From Streptomyces sp. NBC_01707 (GTDB lineage: Bacteria; Actinomycetota; Actinomycetes; Streptomycetales; Streptomycetaceae): a DNA stretch of 64,000 nt. A program made the translations under genes and the position numbers. The notes below the pieces were generated by a model that saw nothing but the letters and a program-made list of their open reading frames with translations, did no database searches and was not told the origin of the DNA. Each line of letters starts with the position of its first letter. Position 1 is the stretch's first letter. The stretch is taken from positions 2,604,001-2,668,000 of the forward strand of contig NZ_CP109190.1 in the NCBI RefSeq assembly GCF_041438805.1, given 5' to 3'. Shown piece by piece: positions 25,949 to 34,553 of this stretch.

Positions 25949-26395
25949 TCAGGCGCGGTCCTCGACCGGGTCGCCGGGCTTCCAGCCTGCGTCGCTCCAC
26001 TCGGGGGTCGGCGTCGGACGCGGCGGAGCGGGCGGCGGGTTCGAGCCGCGGTTCGGGTTCTGCGGTACCGCGGCGGCGGGCTTCCCGTTCTGCCCGTCGC
26101 TGTCGCGCCGGGGCGGCACGACCGGGGATTTCGGCGGTGCGGGCTTCCTCGTCGACGGCACGGGGACGGCGACCGTGGCGGAGGCGGACGGGGTCGCCGA
26201 GGGCGCCGGCGAAGGCGCGGCGGAATCCGCAGGTGTACGGGTGGGGCTCACGCTCGACGACGGCTTCGCGGGAGTGGACGTCCCCGGAGGCCTCCCGGTG
26301 GACTTGCCGGACTCGGAGCAGCCCGCCGCCGCCAGCGTCAGTCCCAGCACCACCAGCAGCGCGGACACCCGCCGAGGCACTCGGTTCCGTATCAT
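25949..26395 (-). CDS. Small Ser/Pro-rich lipoprotein
   Basis: A 148-aa protein with a lipoprotein signal peptide (residues 1-27) and lipobox LAAAGC, so Cys28 would be lipidated and anchored on the outer face of the membrane. The mature part is low-complexity Ser/Pro/Thr/Lys-rich with no recognisable domain, ending WSDAGWKPGDPVEDRA. It would span the peptidoglycan. The ATG is preceded by a purine-rich GAGGGGG. It is convergent with the TPR gene and lies just upstream of the GntR gene's end on the same strand. Confidence 0.6.
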   Translation of the reverse strand: MIRNRVPRRVSALLVVLGLTLAAAGCSESGKSTGRPPGTSTPAKPSSSVSPTRTPADSAAPSPAPSATPSASATVAVPVPSTRKPAPPKSPVVPPRRDSDGQNGKPAAAVPQNPNRGSNPPPAPPRPTPTPEWSDAGWKPGDPVEDRA

Positions 26396-26482
26396 CCCCG
26401 CCCCCTCAAAACGATCACGCGATGAGGGGCACAGAGTATCCACAGCGGTCCGAGCAGATGGTGGCAGCCCGGACGAGGGAGG

Positions 26483-27328
26483 TCAGCGGTCCGCACCGGT
26501 GAAGTGTTCGCGTACCAGCGACTGCACGACGGACAGGTCCTCGGCGATCAGCGCGTCGAGCAGCGCGGTGTGTTCCACGGCGTCGGCGAGGAGGTCGGCC
26601 CGCCGGGTGGCCGGGTTGTGCCCCAGGGGCCATTGGGAGCGGCGGTGCAGGTCGTCCGCGACCATCACGAGTTGCTGGTTGCCGGAGAGCGCGAGGACCG
26701 CTCGATGGAAGGCCCGGTCGGACTCCGCGTAGCTCGCCCGGTCGCCCACCGCCGCGGCCGCGACCGTGGCGTCGGCCAGCGGGCGCAGAGCGGTCCAGCT
26801 GGCCTGGTCCACGGTGCGGGCCAGCCGCAGCATGACGGGGACCTCGATCAGGGCGCGCACCTCCGCAAGCTCGGCCAGCTCGTGCGGGCCGCGCTCGGCG
26901 ACCCGGAAGCCCCGGTTCGGGACGACCTCCACGGCGCCCTCGATGGCAAGCTGCTGCATCGCCTCACGGACCGGTGTCGCCGAGACTCCGAAGCGGGCGC
27001 CCAGCACCGGGGCGGAGTAGACCTGGCCCGGCAGCAGCTCACCGTCGACGAGGGCGGCGCGCAGTGCGTCCAGGATCTGCCCGCGTACGGAGTGCCGCTG
27101 CACCACGACGCGGGGCACGGGCGACTCGCAGTGGATGTGCTCCCCGCGGGCCCGTTCGCCGCGCGGCTGTTCACCGGGCGACTGCACACCGGGTTGCTGC
27201 TCGTCCCGCGCCCGATGGGCGCGCGCCTGACCCGGCACCCGGTCGGGGGCCGCGGCCGACCGGACGGCCGCGGATGCGGTGGACGTGTACGGCGGACGCA
27301 CCTGCTGATGCGCTCTGCCCTGCTCCAC
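26483..27328 (-). CDS. GntR-family (FCD) transcriptional regulator
   Basis: A 281-aa regulator. Residues 1-70 are a disordered Gln/Ala/Arg-rich extension, unusually long for the family. About 75-145 is a winged helix-turn-helix (VRGQILDALRAALVDGELLPG, then ATPVREAMQQLAIEG). About 150-275 is an FCD domain with the metal/ligand-binding Asp and His residues (SDRAFHRAVL, HTALLDALIAED, VREH). It would respond to an organic acid or similar metabolite. The GTG start has GAGGAGG 5 nt upstream. It is divergent from the iron-regulated FhuF-like gene but the promoter region between is dominated by the iron box. Confidence 0.82.
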   Translation of the reverse strand: MEQGRAHQQVRPPYTSTASAAVRSAAAPDRVPGQARAHRARDEQQPGVQSPGEQPRGERARGEHIHCESPVPRVVVQRHSVRGQILDALRAALVDGELLPGQVYSAPVLGARFGVSATPVREAMQQLAIEGAVEVVPNRGFRVAERGPHELAELAEVRALIEVPVMLRLARTVDQASWTALRPLADATVAAAAVGDRASYAESDRAFHRAVLALSGNQQLVMVADDLHRRSQWPLGHNPATRRADLLADAVEHTALLDALIAEDLSVVQSLVREHFTGADR

Positions 27329-27427
27329 TCCGACCTCCTCGGCCTGCTCCGGGCAGGGCCGCCTGCGCCATGCCTCCTGTGCACGATAGGCGGAGGAGGG
27401 CGCAGTTCAAACATCGATCTCTTCGGG

Positions 27428-27446
27428 TAAGGTAAGGCTAACCTGC
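27428..27446 (+). promoter_or_regulatory. Iron box (DmdR/DtxR/IdeR operator)
   Basis: TAAGGTAAGGCTAACCTGC matches the DtxR/DmdR1 iron-box consensus TTAGGTTAGGCTAACCTAA at 15 of 19 positions, including the whole core GGCTAACCT. It ends 27 bases before the FhuF-like start codon. It predicts repression by iron-loaded DmdR1-type protein. Confidence 0.85.
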
Positions 27447-27473
27447 AAACGATCGCGATTCGGTGGTCCCTGC

Positions 27474-28319
27474 ATGACCCTGCCCACCCTGCTTCCCGAC
27501 ACGACGACGTCCGCGGTGTCGGACGCGTACACCCGCCTGGCCGAGGTCTTCACCGGGCTGCGTGCCGAGGTTCTCGGGGACGACGAGCCGACCCCCTCCG
27601 GCGTCGGCTGGGTGGGTGCGCACGAGCTCGCGGCCGGCGGCGCCGCTCTGGACACGTTTCTCGCCTGGGACAACGCGCAGGTGCTGCGGGACTACGGGCA
27701 GCAGGCGCGGCCCGATGTGGTCGCCAGCTTCGGCCTGCACCGCTACGCCTGGTCGGCGTGTCTTCTGGTGACAGTGCCGTGGTTCCTGCACCGGCGGGTG
27801 CCGCGGATCCCCGTCGAGGACGTGGCGTTCCAGCGGACCCTGGGCCATCTGGCCGTGCGCGTAAGGGAGTTCGCCTGCCTGCCGGACGATCCGGCGGCGG
27901 CGCTGCCGGGGGCCAGCGTGGTGGCGGACGAGGCCGCGCTGCGAGCCGAGGTGCTGGCCGCGGTGGCCGAGCACATCGGTCCGGTGCTCGACGGCTTCGG
28001 CCCCCGGATGCGCCGCGGCAAGCGGGCCCTGTGGGGCATGGCGACGGACGAGATCGTCGAGGGTCTCTGGTACATCGCCCATCTGCTCGGCGAGGAGCGG
28101 CGGGCGATGATCGAGCTGGAGGCGCTCCTGCCGGGTACCACCAAGCCGTATGTCGGCACAGCGGGCTTCCGCGAACTGACCGGGCCGAACGGCGAGTCGC
28201 TGCCCACCCGCGACCGGGCCAGCTGCTGCCTCTTCTACACACTGCGGCCCGAGGACACCTGCGTCACCTGCCCGCGTACGTGCGACACCGACCGGGTACG
28301 GAAGCTGACGCCCGCCTGA
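27474..28319 (+). CDS. FhuF-like ferric-siderophore reductase
   Basis: A 281-aa cytoplasmic iron-sulfur protein. The C-terminal motif CC-x10-C-x2-C (residues about 240-255; CCLFYTLRPEDTC then VTC) is the FhuF-type [2Fe-2S] binding site, which reduces ferric siderophores to release iron. The rest is helical, as in the FhuF/IucA C-terminal family. The iron box directly upstream supports expression under iron starvation. No siderophore uptake or synthesis genes are adjacent. The ATG is the first Met of a conserved N-terminus; no strong ribosome site. Confidence 0.82.
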   Translation: MTLPTLLPDTTTSAVSDAYTRLAEVFTGLRAEVLGDDEPTPSGVGWVGAHELAAGGAALDTFLAWDNAQVLRDYGQQARPDVVASFGLHRYAWSACLLVTVPWFLHRRVPRIPVEDVAFQRTLGHLAVRVREFACLPDDPAAALPGASVVADEAALRAEVLAAVAEHIGPVLDGFGPRMRRGKRALWGMATDEIVEGLWYIAHLLGEERRAMIELEALLPGTTKPYVGTAGFRELTGPNGESLPTRDRASCCLFYTLRPEDTCVTCPRTCDTDRVRKLTPA

Positions 28320-28348
28320 TCCGTACCGACCGCGCGGCCCGGCGACAT

Positions 28349-28384
28349 TCGAACGCAACTCGGGTGCCACATACGGGCGTTCGA
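28349..28384. terminator. Inverted repeat after the FhuF-like gene
   Basis: TCGAACGC and GCGTTCGA are separated by 20 nt and start 30 bases after the stop codon. It could be a weak terminator or an operator in front of the DUF2637 gene. Confidence 0.35.
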
Positions 28385-28511
28385 GGAGTTTCAGCCCATC
28401 CGCACGACCCCGCACCCCAATGGCATTCTCTTGCCCCGAAACCCTCTGAGCCCGAAGGGATTTCCGCCACTATGGCGCCCGAAACCCCTAACGCGATGCA
28501 AGGGACCGCGC

Positions 28512-29591
28512 ATGAGACTGACCGACATATCGCTGAACTGGCTACTTCCGGGCGCAGTCCTGCTCGTGGGGGTCATGGCGGCGGTGGCGATGGTCGCGCG
28601 CGGCAAGCGCGCCGCTGACAAGTCCGCGGCCGACGACAGCTGGGAACGCAGCGAGGACCGGCGCAGGCGCAAGGAGGCGCTCTACGCCACCGCCTCGTAC
28701 GTGCTGCTGTTCTGCTGCGCGGCAGTCGCCGCCGCGCTCTCCTTCCATGGACTGGTCGGCTTCGGCCGGCAGAACCTCAGCCTCTCCGGTGGCTGGGAGT
28801 ACCTCGTCCCGTTCGGCCTCGACGGGGCGGCGATGTTCTGCTCCGTGCTCGCCGTGCGCGAGGCCAGCCACGGTGACGCGGCGCTCGGCTCCCGGCTGCT
28901 GGTGTGGACGTTCGCGGGCGCGGCCGCCTGGTTCAACTGGGTGCACGCGCCGCGCGGCATGGACCATGCGGGTGCCCCGCACTTCTTCGCCGGGATGTCG
29001 CTGTCCGCAGCGGTGCTCTTCGACCGGGCACTGAAACAGACCCGCCGGGCCGCGCTGCGCGAACAGGGCCTGGTACCCCGCCCGTTGCCGCAGATCCGGA
29101 TCGTACGGTGGCTGCGCGCGCCCCGGGAGACCTTCGGCGCCTGGTCGTTGATGCTGCTGGAGGGCGTACGCACGCTGGACGAAGCGGTCGACGAGGTACG
29201 CGAGGACCGGCGGGAGAAGGAACAGAACCGTCTCCGCAGGAGGGACCAGGAGAAGCTGGACCGGGCCCACATCAAGGCCTTGAACCGGCAGAACCGGGCC
29301 TGGGGCCGGGGCGGCCGGGGCGATACCCAGATCGATGTCTCGGCCATCGCCCCGGCGGCGGGCTCCGCACAGTCCGTCGTGGAGCCCGCCATACCGGAGC
29401 CGGGACAGCTGCCTCTACGCCCCAGGCCGTCCCTGCAAGCCGTGAACGGCGCGAGCTCGAAGGGCTCCCCGGACCGCGACACAAGTGATCCGAGGACCGT
29501 CGATCTCACCGCCGAGGACGACACCCAGGCCCTGCCCCGGCTCGACTCGCTGGAGCGGAAACTCAAGGACCTGGAGCAGCAGTTCGGCTGA
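28512..29591 (+). CDS. DUF2637 membrane protein (SpdB-like)
   Basis: A 359-aa integral membrane protein. About five hydrophobic segments lie in residues 9-190 (WLLPGAVLLVGVMAAVAMV; LLFCCAAVAAALSFHGL; FGLDGAAMFCSVLAV; FAGAAAWFNWVHA; FFAGMSLSAAVLFD). This is the DUF2637 domain, also found in SpdB spread proteins of Streptomyces plasmids, although the chromosomal copies are common. Residues about 225-290 form a charged, likely coiled-coil region (DEVREDRREKEQNRLRRRDQE). The last ~80 residues are hydrophilic with a short coiled coil at the end. No conjugation genes are near, so plasmid origin cannot be claimed. Function unknown. Confidence 0.65.
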   Translation: MRLTDISLNWLLPGAVLLVGVMAAVAMVARGKRAADKSAADDSWERSEDRRRRKEALYATASYVLLFCCAAVAAALSFHGLVGFGRQNLSLSGGWEYLVPFGLDGAAMFCSVLAVREASHGDAALGSRLLVWTFAGAAAWFNWVHAPRGMDHAGAPHFFAGMSLSAAVLFDRALKQTRRAALREQGLVPRPLPQIRIVRWLRAPRETFGAWSLMLLEGVRTLDEAVDEVREDRREKEQNRLRRRDQEKLDRAHIKALNRQNRAWGRGGRGDTQIDVSAIAPAAGSAQSVVEPAIPEPGQLPLRPRPSLQAVNGASSKGSPDRDTSDPRTVDLTAEDDTQALPRLDSLERKLKDLEQQFG

Positions 29592-29690
29592 TCGGGACCC
29601 AGCTCCGCGGCACCCGGACGGTGGACGTCCGTGCGGCTCGAGGCGGAAGGCCCGGTCCTGGCATCCGGCTCGTACGGACTTCCGGACCCC

Positions 29691-30089
29691 TCAGGGCCTT
29701 CCGCCGGCCAGTTCGAACCAGACCACCTTGCCCAACGCGTGCGCCTTCACACCCCAGGCGTCCGCGAGACTCTGCACCAGGATCAGCCCTCTGCCGTGCG
29801 TACCGTCGTCGGCGTCCGGTACGTACGACATGGGCAGTCCGGATACGAAATCCCGCACCTCGACCCGTAGCGTCGCGGGCGCCACGGTCACCGTGACGAC
29901 CGCGCCGTGCCGTGTATGGACCAGGGCGTTCGTCACCAGTTCGCTCAGCAGGAGCTCCGCCACTTCGGCCGACTCCTCGCGCCATCGGTATCGTAGGAAT
30001 TCCCGCAGCGCACAGCGCACTTCGGAGATGTCCGCCAGATCGGTATGAGCCAGTCTGCGGTGCATTCGAATCAGCTGCTGACGCTCCAT
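29691..30089 (-). CDS. ATP-binding anti-sigma-factor-like regulator (RsbW-type HATPase)
   Basis: A 132-aa single-domain protein of the HATPase_c_2 group. The N box is SELVTNALVH, the G1 box is VRDFVSGLP and the G2 box GTHGRGLILVQ. Streptomycetes have dozens of such proteins, which often act as anti-sigma factors or switch kinases. The partner is not in the window. The ATG at 30089 is taken because GGGGGAA lies 4 nt before it; an upstream GTG adds six residues. It is divergent from the RNase Sa homologue. Confidence 0.8.
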   Translation of the reverse strand: MERQQLIRMHRRLAHTDLADISEVRCALREFLRYRWREESAEVAELLLSELVTNALVHTRHGAVVTVTVAPATLRVEVRDFVSGLPMSYVPDADDGTHGRGLILVQSLADAWGVKAHALGKVVWFELAGGRP

Positions 30090-30283
30090 CGTTTCCCCCG
30101 CGTGCACAGTGAATCACCCCCTTCTCGTCGAACACCTTCCCGGGATGCATGCCCCGCACGCGAGCTGTCACGCTTGTCGACTCATCAATAAGCACATATG
30201 GGAACGGGGCAGCCCTCCCGGCCTCGGAAACACGGCCGACACATTCCCGTCTTCGCGGTTAACTTCCAAAAAATTCACATGAG

Positions 30284-30320
30284 TTGACGTTGACGGGGAC
30301 ATGTCTACGCGCGTCATCAT
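30284..30320 (+). promoter_or_regulatory. Candidate promoter of the RNase gene
   Basis: Two overlapping TTGACG boxes (30284-30289 and 30290-30295) precede an imperfect -10 (CATCAT, 30315-30320). Transcription would begin near the ATG at 30328, giving a leaderless or nearly leaderless message. Confidence 0.35.
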
Positions 30321-30327
30321 GGTGGAC

Positions 30328-30720
30328 ATGCGAATCCCCCCACGGATCACCACGCTCGGCGGTGTCGCCGCCCTCCTGTCCGTCCTCTTCGTCGGTGGCC
30401 CCATCACGGCCTCCGCCACCGCCGCCACCGCATCGGTCGGCAGCATCTGCTACTCGGACCTGCCGTCCCAGGCGCACGACACACTCGATCTCATCGAGGC
30501 GGGCGGTCCCTACCCCTACTCGCAGGACGGCGTCGTCTTCCAGAACCGGGAAGGCGTGCTGCCCAGCCGGAACACCGGCTACTACCACGAGTACACGGTG
30601 ATCACCCCGGGCTCACCGACCCGCGGCGCGCGACGCATCGTCACGGGTGAGCAGAGCCAGGAGGACTACTACACCGCCGACCACTACGTCACGTTCGACC
30701 TCGTCGACCACGGCTGCTGA
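30328..30720 (+). CDS. Secreted guanyl-specific ribonuclease, RNase Sa family
   Basis: A 130-aa secreted microbial ribonuclease, mature about 96 residues. After a signal peptide (about 1-35) the mature sequence matches RNase Sa closely by recall: ICYSDLPSQAHDTLDLIEAG, PYSQDGVVFQNREGVLPS, GYYHEYTVITPG. The catalytic Glu (HEYT), Arg (RRIVTGE) and His (DHYVTF) are all present, as are the two Cys of the single disulfide. It cleaves RNA after guanosine in the medium. The ATG at 30328 is preferred as the signal peptide starts there; an in-frame ATG at 30301 is possible. A barstar-family gene lies 103 bases downstream. Confidence 0.9.
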   Translation: MRIPPRITTLGGVAALLSVLFVGGPITASATAATASVGSICYSDLPSQAHDTLDLIEAGGPYPYSQDGVVFQNREGVLPSRNTGYYHEYTVITPGSPTRGARRIVTGEQSQEDYYTADHYVTFDLVDHGC

Positions 30721-30811
30721 CGCTCCACCGGCAGCACCCTCCGGACCGGTCCGCGCCGTAGCCCCCCACCTGCGGCGCGGATCACCGGACCGACGGGACG
30801 ACGGTGCCTTG

Positions 30812-30817
30812 TACGCT
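30812..30817 (+). promoter_or_regulatory. -10 box (TACGCT) of the barstar gene
   Basis: TACGCT lies 6 nt before the barstar ATG, the spacing of leaderless actinobacterial genes. It allows inhibitor expression independent of the RNase promoter. Confidence 0.45.
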
Positions 30818-30823
30818 GCGCCC

Positions 30824-31213
30824 ATGACCGTGACCTATGTGATCGACGGCTCCGAAGTCACCGGACTGGAACGGTTCTGGCAGGTGATCGGCGAGGCGGT
30901 GAACGGTCCCGGTGGCTACTTCGGCCGCAACCTCGACGCCTTCGCGGACTGTCTGAGCGGCGGCATGGGGACACCGGACGACGGCGACTTCGTCATCGAG
31001 TGGCGCGACCACGCAAGCTCCGCACGCGCCCTGGGCCACGAGGAGACCGCACGCCACGTGCGCCGGCTGCTCGGCCGGGCACACCCCACCAACCGGCCGG
31101 CCCTCCAGCGGGATCTGGACGAGGCACTGGCCGGACACGGTCCGACGCTGTTCGACCAACTGGTGGAGATCATCGAGGAACGGACCGGACCCGGCACACT
31201 GCGACTGCGCTGA
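30824..31213 (+). CDS. Barstar-family ribonuclease inhibitor
   Basis: A 129-aa cytoplasmic protein of the barstar family (residues about 1-90; IDGSEVTGLERFW, GGYFGRNLDAFADCLSG). Barstars bind the active site of barnase/RNase Sa-type enzymes and protect the producing cell. The position 103 bases after the secreted RNase Sa homologue fits that job. It is about 35 residues longer than Bacillus barstar, mostly at the C terminus. No ribosome site is present, but a -10 box at leaderless distance is. Barstar-like inhibitors of RNase Sa (Sai14, Sai20) are known in Streptomyces. Confidence 0.85.
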   Translation: MTVTYVIDGSEVTGLERFWQVIGEAVNGPGGYFGRNLDAFADCLSGGMGTPDDGDFVIEWRDHASSARALGHEETARHVRRLLGRAHPTNRPALQRDLDEALAGHGPTLFDQLVEIIEERTGPGTLRLR

Positions 31214-31368
31214 CCGTCGCCGCGCCTGCCGCCGCGCACCGAGTGCGTACGGCTCCGGTGCCCGCCGGGGCACGTCGTCCGTCACGGACCTGCACCAGGG
31301 GTGCCTTGCGCGTCGCCGGGGAAGTGGTGCCATGAGCACCCCGCAGCCGCCGACCCCGAGGAGCCGTG

Positions 31369-34300
31369 ATGCACGACGACCGCACGCTGGTGGAGGGCCG
31401 CCTGGAGCGGGCTCTCCATCAATTCATCCGCCCCGCCCAGTACGCGGACCGGTCCCCGCTCGGTCTCTCGGTGTGGCATGCCCCGGGCGAGCCGGTGCCG
31501 GTGGTGGAGGCCATGAAGGGGACGTACGAGCCCTTCGCGACCGGAACCGAGTGGGGCAGGCCCTGGTCGACCAGCTGGTTCCGGCTGGAGGGCACGGTGC
31601 CCGAGGCGTGGGCGGGGCGCCATGTCGAGGTGGTGGTGGATCCCGGCTTCTCCGGTCAGGGACCCGGCTTCCAGGCCGAGGGGATGCTCTACGACGCCGA
31701 GGGCGTACCGCTCAAGGGCATCCATCCGCACAATCGCCATCTGACCGTCTCGGCCTCGGCGTCGGGCGGTGAGTCGGTCTCCCTGCTGCTGGAGGCGGCG
31801 GCCAACCCTGCCGTCCTGGAGCACGGCTTCGAGCCGACACCGCTCGGTGACGTCCTGACGGCGGGTGACCGGCCGCTCTACAGGTTCGCCTCCGCGGACC
31901 TGGCCGTGCTGGACGAGGAGGTCTGGCATCTCGTCCTGGACATCGAGGTGCTGTCCGAGCTGATGCACGAGCTGCCCGCCGACCGGTCGCGGCGCCACGA
32001 GATCCTGCGTGCGCTGGAGCGGATGCTGGACGCCCTGGACCTGCACGACGTGGCAGGCACGGCGGCCGCGGGCCGCGCCGAGCTGGCCGAGGCCCTGTCC
32101 CGCCCGGCGTCGGCGAGTGCGCACCGGATCTCGGCGGCCGGCCATGCGCACATCGACTCCGCGTGGCTGTGGCCGCTGCGCGAGACGGTACGGAAGGCCT
32201 CGCGTACGTTCGCCAACGTCACCGCACTCGCCCAGGACTATCCGGAGCTGGTCTTCGCGTGTTCGCAGGCCCAGCAGTACGCCTGGGTGCGTGATCATCA
32301 GCCGCACATCTGGGAGCGGATCAAGCGGGCGGTGGCGGACGGGCAGTGGGCGCCGGTCGGCTCGATGTGGGTGGAGTCCGATGCCAACATGCCGGGCGGC
32401 GAGGCGCTGGCGCGGCAGATCGTGCACGGGAAGCGCTTCTTCGAGCAGGAGTTGGGGGTGGAGACGCAGGAGATCTGGCTGCCGGACTCCTTCGGCTACA
32501 CGGCCGCCTTCCCGCAGCTGGCACGGCTGGCAGGGGTGAAGTGGTTCCTGACGCAGAAGCTGTCCTGGAACCAGACCAACAAGATGCCGCATCACACCTT
32601 CTGGTGGGAGGGCATCGACGGGACCCGCGTCTTCACCCACTTCCCGCCCGTCGACACGTACAACGCGAACTTCCACGCACGTCAACTCGCGCATGCGGAG
32701 AAGAACTTCGCGGACAAGGGGCGGGCGACCCGGTCCCTGGTTCCGTTCGGCTGGGGTGACGGCGGGGGCGGTCCGACCCGGGAGATGCTGGAGAAGGCGC
32801 GCAGGCTGCGGGATCTGGAAGGGTCGCCGCGGGTGGAGATCGAGAAGCCGTCGGCGTTCTTCGCGGCGGCCGAGGAGGAGTACGCGGAGCAGGCGCCGGT
32901 CTGGTCCGGCGAGCTGTACCTGGAGCTGCACCGGGCGACTTACACCACCCAGGCCAAGACCAAGCAGGGCAACCGGCGCAGTGAACACCTGCTGCGCGAG
33001 GCCGAGTTGTGGGCGACTGCGGCGGCCCTGCGGGCACCCGGATACGCGTATCCGTACGAGACGCTGGACCGGGTGTGGAAGACGGTCCTGCTGCATCAGT
33101 TCCATGACATCCTGCCGGGCTCGTCGATCGCGTGGGTGCACCGCGAGGCCCGCGACACGTACGAAGAGGTGCGGGCGGAGCTGGCGGACCTGGTGGCGGA
33201 AGCGGTCACGCAGCTGGGCGCGGCAGATGGACTCGTCGCGCTGAACTCCTCGCCGTACGACCGAGGTCAGGTGATCGAGCTGGATGCGGAGGCAAGCGCT
33301 GTGCTGCCGTCCGGCGCCCAGTCGCAGCCGCTGGACGAGGGGCGTACGGCGGTGTTCGCACGGTCACCGGGACTGGGTGCGGGACTGCTCGACGGATCGG
33401 CGGTGCCGGAGCGGGAGGCGGTGACGAGCCGCACGGCGGACGGCGGGTTCGTCCTCGACAACGGGCTCCTGCGGGTCACCGTCGACCACGACGGGCTGAT
33501 CGCGGCCGTCCGCGATCTCGACGCGCATCGCGAGGTCATCGCCCCCGGCCACCGGGCCAACCTCCTTCAGCTGCACCCTGATCACCCCAACCACTGGGAC
33601 GCCTGGGACATCGACCGGCACTACCGCCGCTCCCGCACCGATCTGACCGATGCCGAATCGGTCGAGCTGGTCGAGGAAGGACCGCTGCGGACGGCGGTGC
33701 GCGTGGTGCGGACGTTCGGGAAGTCCCGGCTCGTGCAGGAGATCCGGCTGGCTGCGGGCAGCCGGCAGGTCGACATCGAGACCGAGGTGGACTGGCAGGA
33801 GTCGGAGAAGGTCCTCAAGGCTGCATTCCCGCTCGATGTGCATGCCGAACGGTCCACGGCAGAGATCCAGTTCGGCCACGTCCACCGGGCCACGCACGAC
33901 AACACCGGCTGGGACGCGGCCCGTTTCGAGATCTGCGCGCACCGCTGGCTGCGGGTCGCCGAGCCGGGGTACGGGGTCGCGGTGCTCAACGACTCGACAT
34001 ACGGGCACGATGTGACACGGACCCCGCACGAGTCGGGTCTCGCCACGACCGTACGGCTGACGCTGCTGCGCGCCCCGCACAGCCCGGACCCGGAGACCGA
34101 CCTCGGGACGCACCGGTTCCGGTACGCGCTGGCGCCCGGCGCGGAGGTCACGGACGCGGTCCGCGCGGGGCTCGCGCTCAATCTGCCGCTGCGGGCGGCA
34201 GTGGCCCCGATGGTGCCGTCGCTGATCACCACCGGGCACCCGGCGGTGACCGTGGAGTCGGTGAAGCTGGCCGAGGACCGCAGCGGCGATGTGATCGTGC

Positions 34301-34482
34301 GGCTGTACGAGTCGGCGGGCGGCCGGGCCGAGGCGGCGCTCCGGGTCGGCTTCCCCGTCGTGCGGGCACAGATCACCGACCTGCTGGAGCGACCCCTGCA
34401 CGAGGCGACGGCCGATGAGCACGGTCTCGTGCTGGCGCTGCGGCCGTTCCAGATCCTGACGGTACGGCTGACCCCGGCCTGA
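31369..34482 (+). CDS. Alpha-mannosidase, glycoside hydrolase family 38
   Basis: A 1037-aa cytoplasmic (no signal peptide) GH38 alpha-mannosidase, hydrolysing alpha-mannosidic linkages, of the usual bacterial length. The metal-binding HID motif is in GHAHIDSAWLWPLRE near residue 260. The catalytic nucleophile is Asp373 in WLPDSFGY. A C-terminal beta-sandwich region follows from about 640. ATG at 31369 has GAGGAG 5 nt upstream; the GTG three bases earlier is too close to it. No mannose transporter or regulator is adjacent. It converges on poxB with a shared terminator. Confidence 0.9.
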   Translation: MHDDRTLVEGRLERALHQFIRPAQYADRSPLGLSVWHAPGEPVPVVEAMKGTYEPFATGTEWGRPWSTSWFRLEGTVPEAWAGRHVEVVVDPGFSGQGPGFQAEGMLYDAEGVPLKGIHPHNRHLTVSASASGGESVSLLLEAAANPAVLEHGFEPTPLGDVLTAGDRPLYRFASADLAVLDEEVWHLVLDIEVLSELMHELPADRSRRHEILRALERMLDALDLHDVAGTAAAGRAELAEALSRPASASAHRISAAGHAHIDSAWLWPLRETVRKASRTFANVTALAQDYPELVFACSQAQQYAWVRDHQPHIWERIKRAVADGQWAPVGSMWVESDANMPGGEALARQIVHGKRFFEQELGVETQEIWLPDSFGYTAAFPQLARLAGVKWFLTQKLSWNQTNKMPHHTFWWEGIDGTRVFTHFPPVDTYNANFHARQLAHAEKNFADKGRATRSLVPFGWGDGGGGPTREMLEKARRLRDLEGSPRVEIEKPSAFFAAAEEEYAEQAPVWSGELYLELHRATYTTQAKTKQGNRRSEHLLREAELWATAAALRAPGYAYPYETLDRVWKTVLLHQFHDILPGSSIAWVHREARDTYEEVRAELADLVAEAVTQLGAADGLVALNSSPYDRGQVIELDAEASAVLPSGAQSQPLDEGRTAVFARSPGLGAGLLDGSAVPEREAVTSRTADGGFVLDNGLLRVTVDHDGLIAAVRDLDAHREVIAPGHRANLLQLHPDHPNHWDAWDIDRHYRRSRTDLTDAESVELVEEGPLRTAVRVVRTFGKSRLVQEIRLAAGSRQVDIETEVDWQESEKVLKAAFPLDVHAERSTAEIQFGHVHRATHDNTGWDAARFEICAHRWLRVAEPGYGVAVLNDSTYGHDVTRTPHESGLATTVRLTLLRAPHSPDPETDLGTHRFRYALAPGAEVTDAVRAGLALNLPLRAAVAPMVPSLITTGHPAVTVESVKLAEDRSGDVIVRLYESAGGRAEAALRVGFPVVRAQITDLLERPLHEATADEHGLVLALRPFQILTVRLTPA

Positions 34483-34512
34483 GCGACCGCCCCGCCCCGG
34501 ACCGGCTCAGAG

Positions 34513-34550
34513 CCTGTCGGGTGACCTTCGATCGGAGGTCACCCGACGGG
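34513..34550. terminator. Terminator hairpin; solo copy of the 19-kb repeat palindrome
   Basis: CCTGTCGGGTGACCT and AGGTCACCCGACGGG pair over 15 bp (one G-U) with an 8-nt loop. It lies between the converging mannosidase and poxB genes. Its arms and loop (GGGTGACCT..GATCGG, then AGGTCACCCGACGG..TCAG) match the outer parts of the 18937-19097 element, which has an extra ~115 bp in the loop. Confidence 0.75.
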
Positions 34551-34553
34551 CCC

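Noticed and set aside
28512..29591. DUF2637/SpdB-like gene as sign of an integrated plasmid
   Set aside because: No replication, Tra, integrase or attachment site is nearby and chromosomal members of this family are common.
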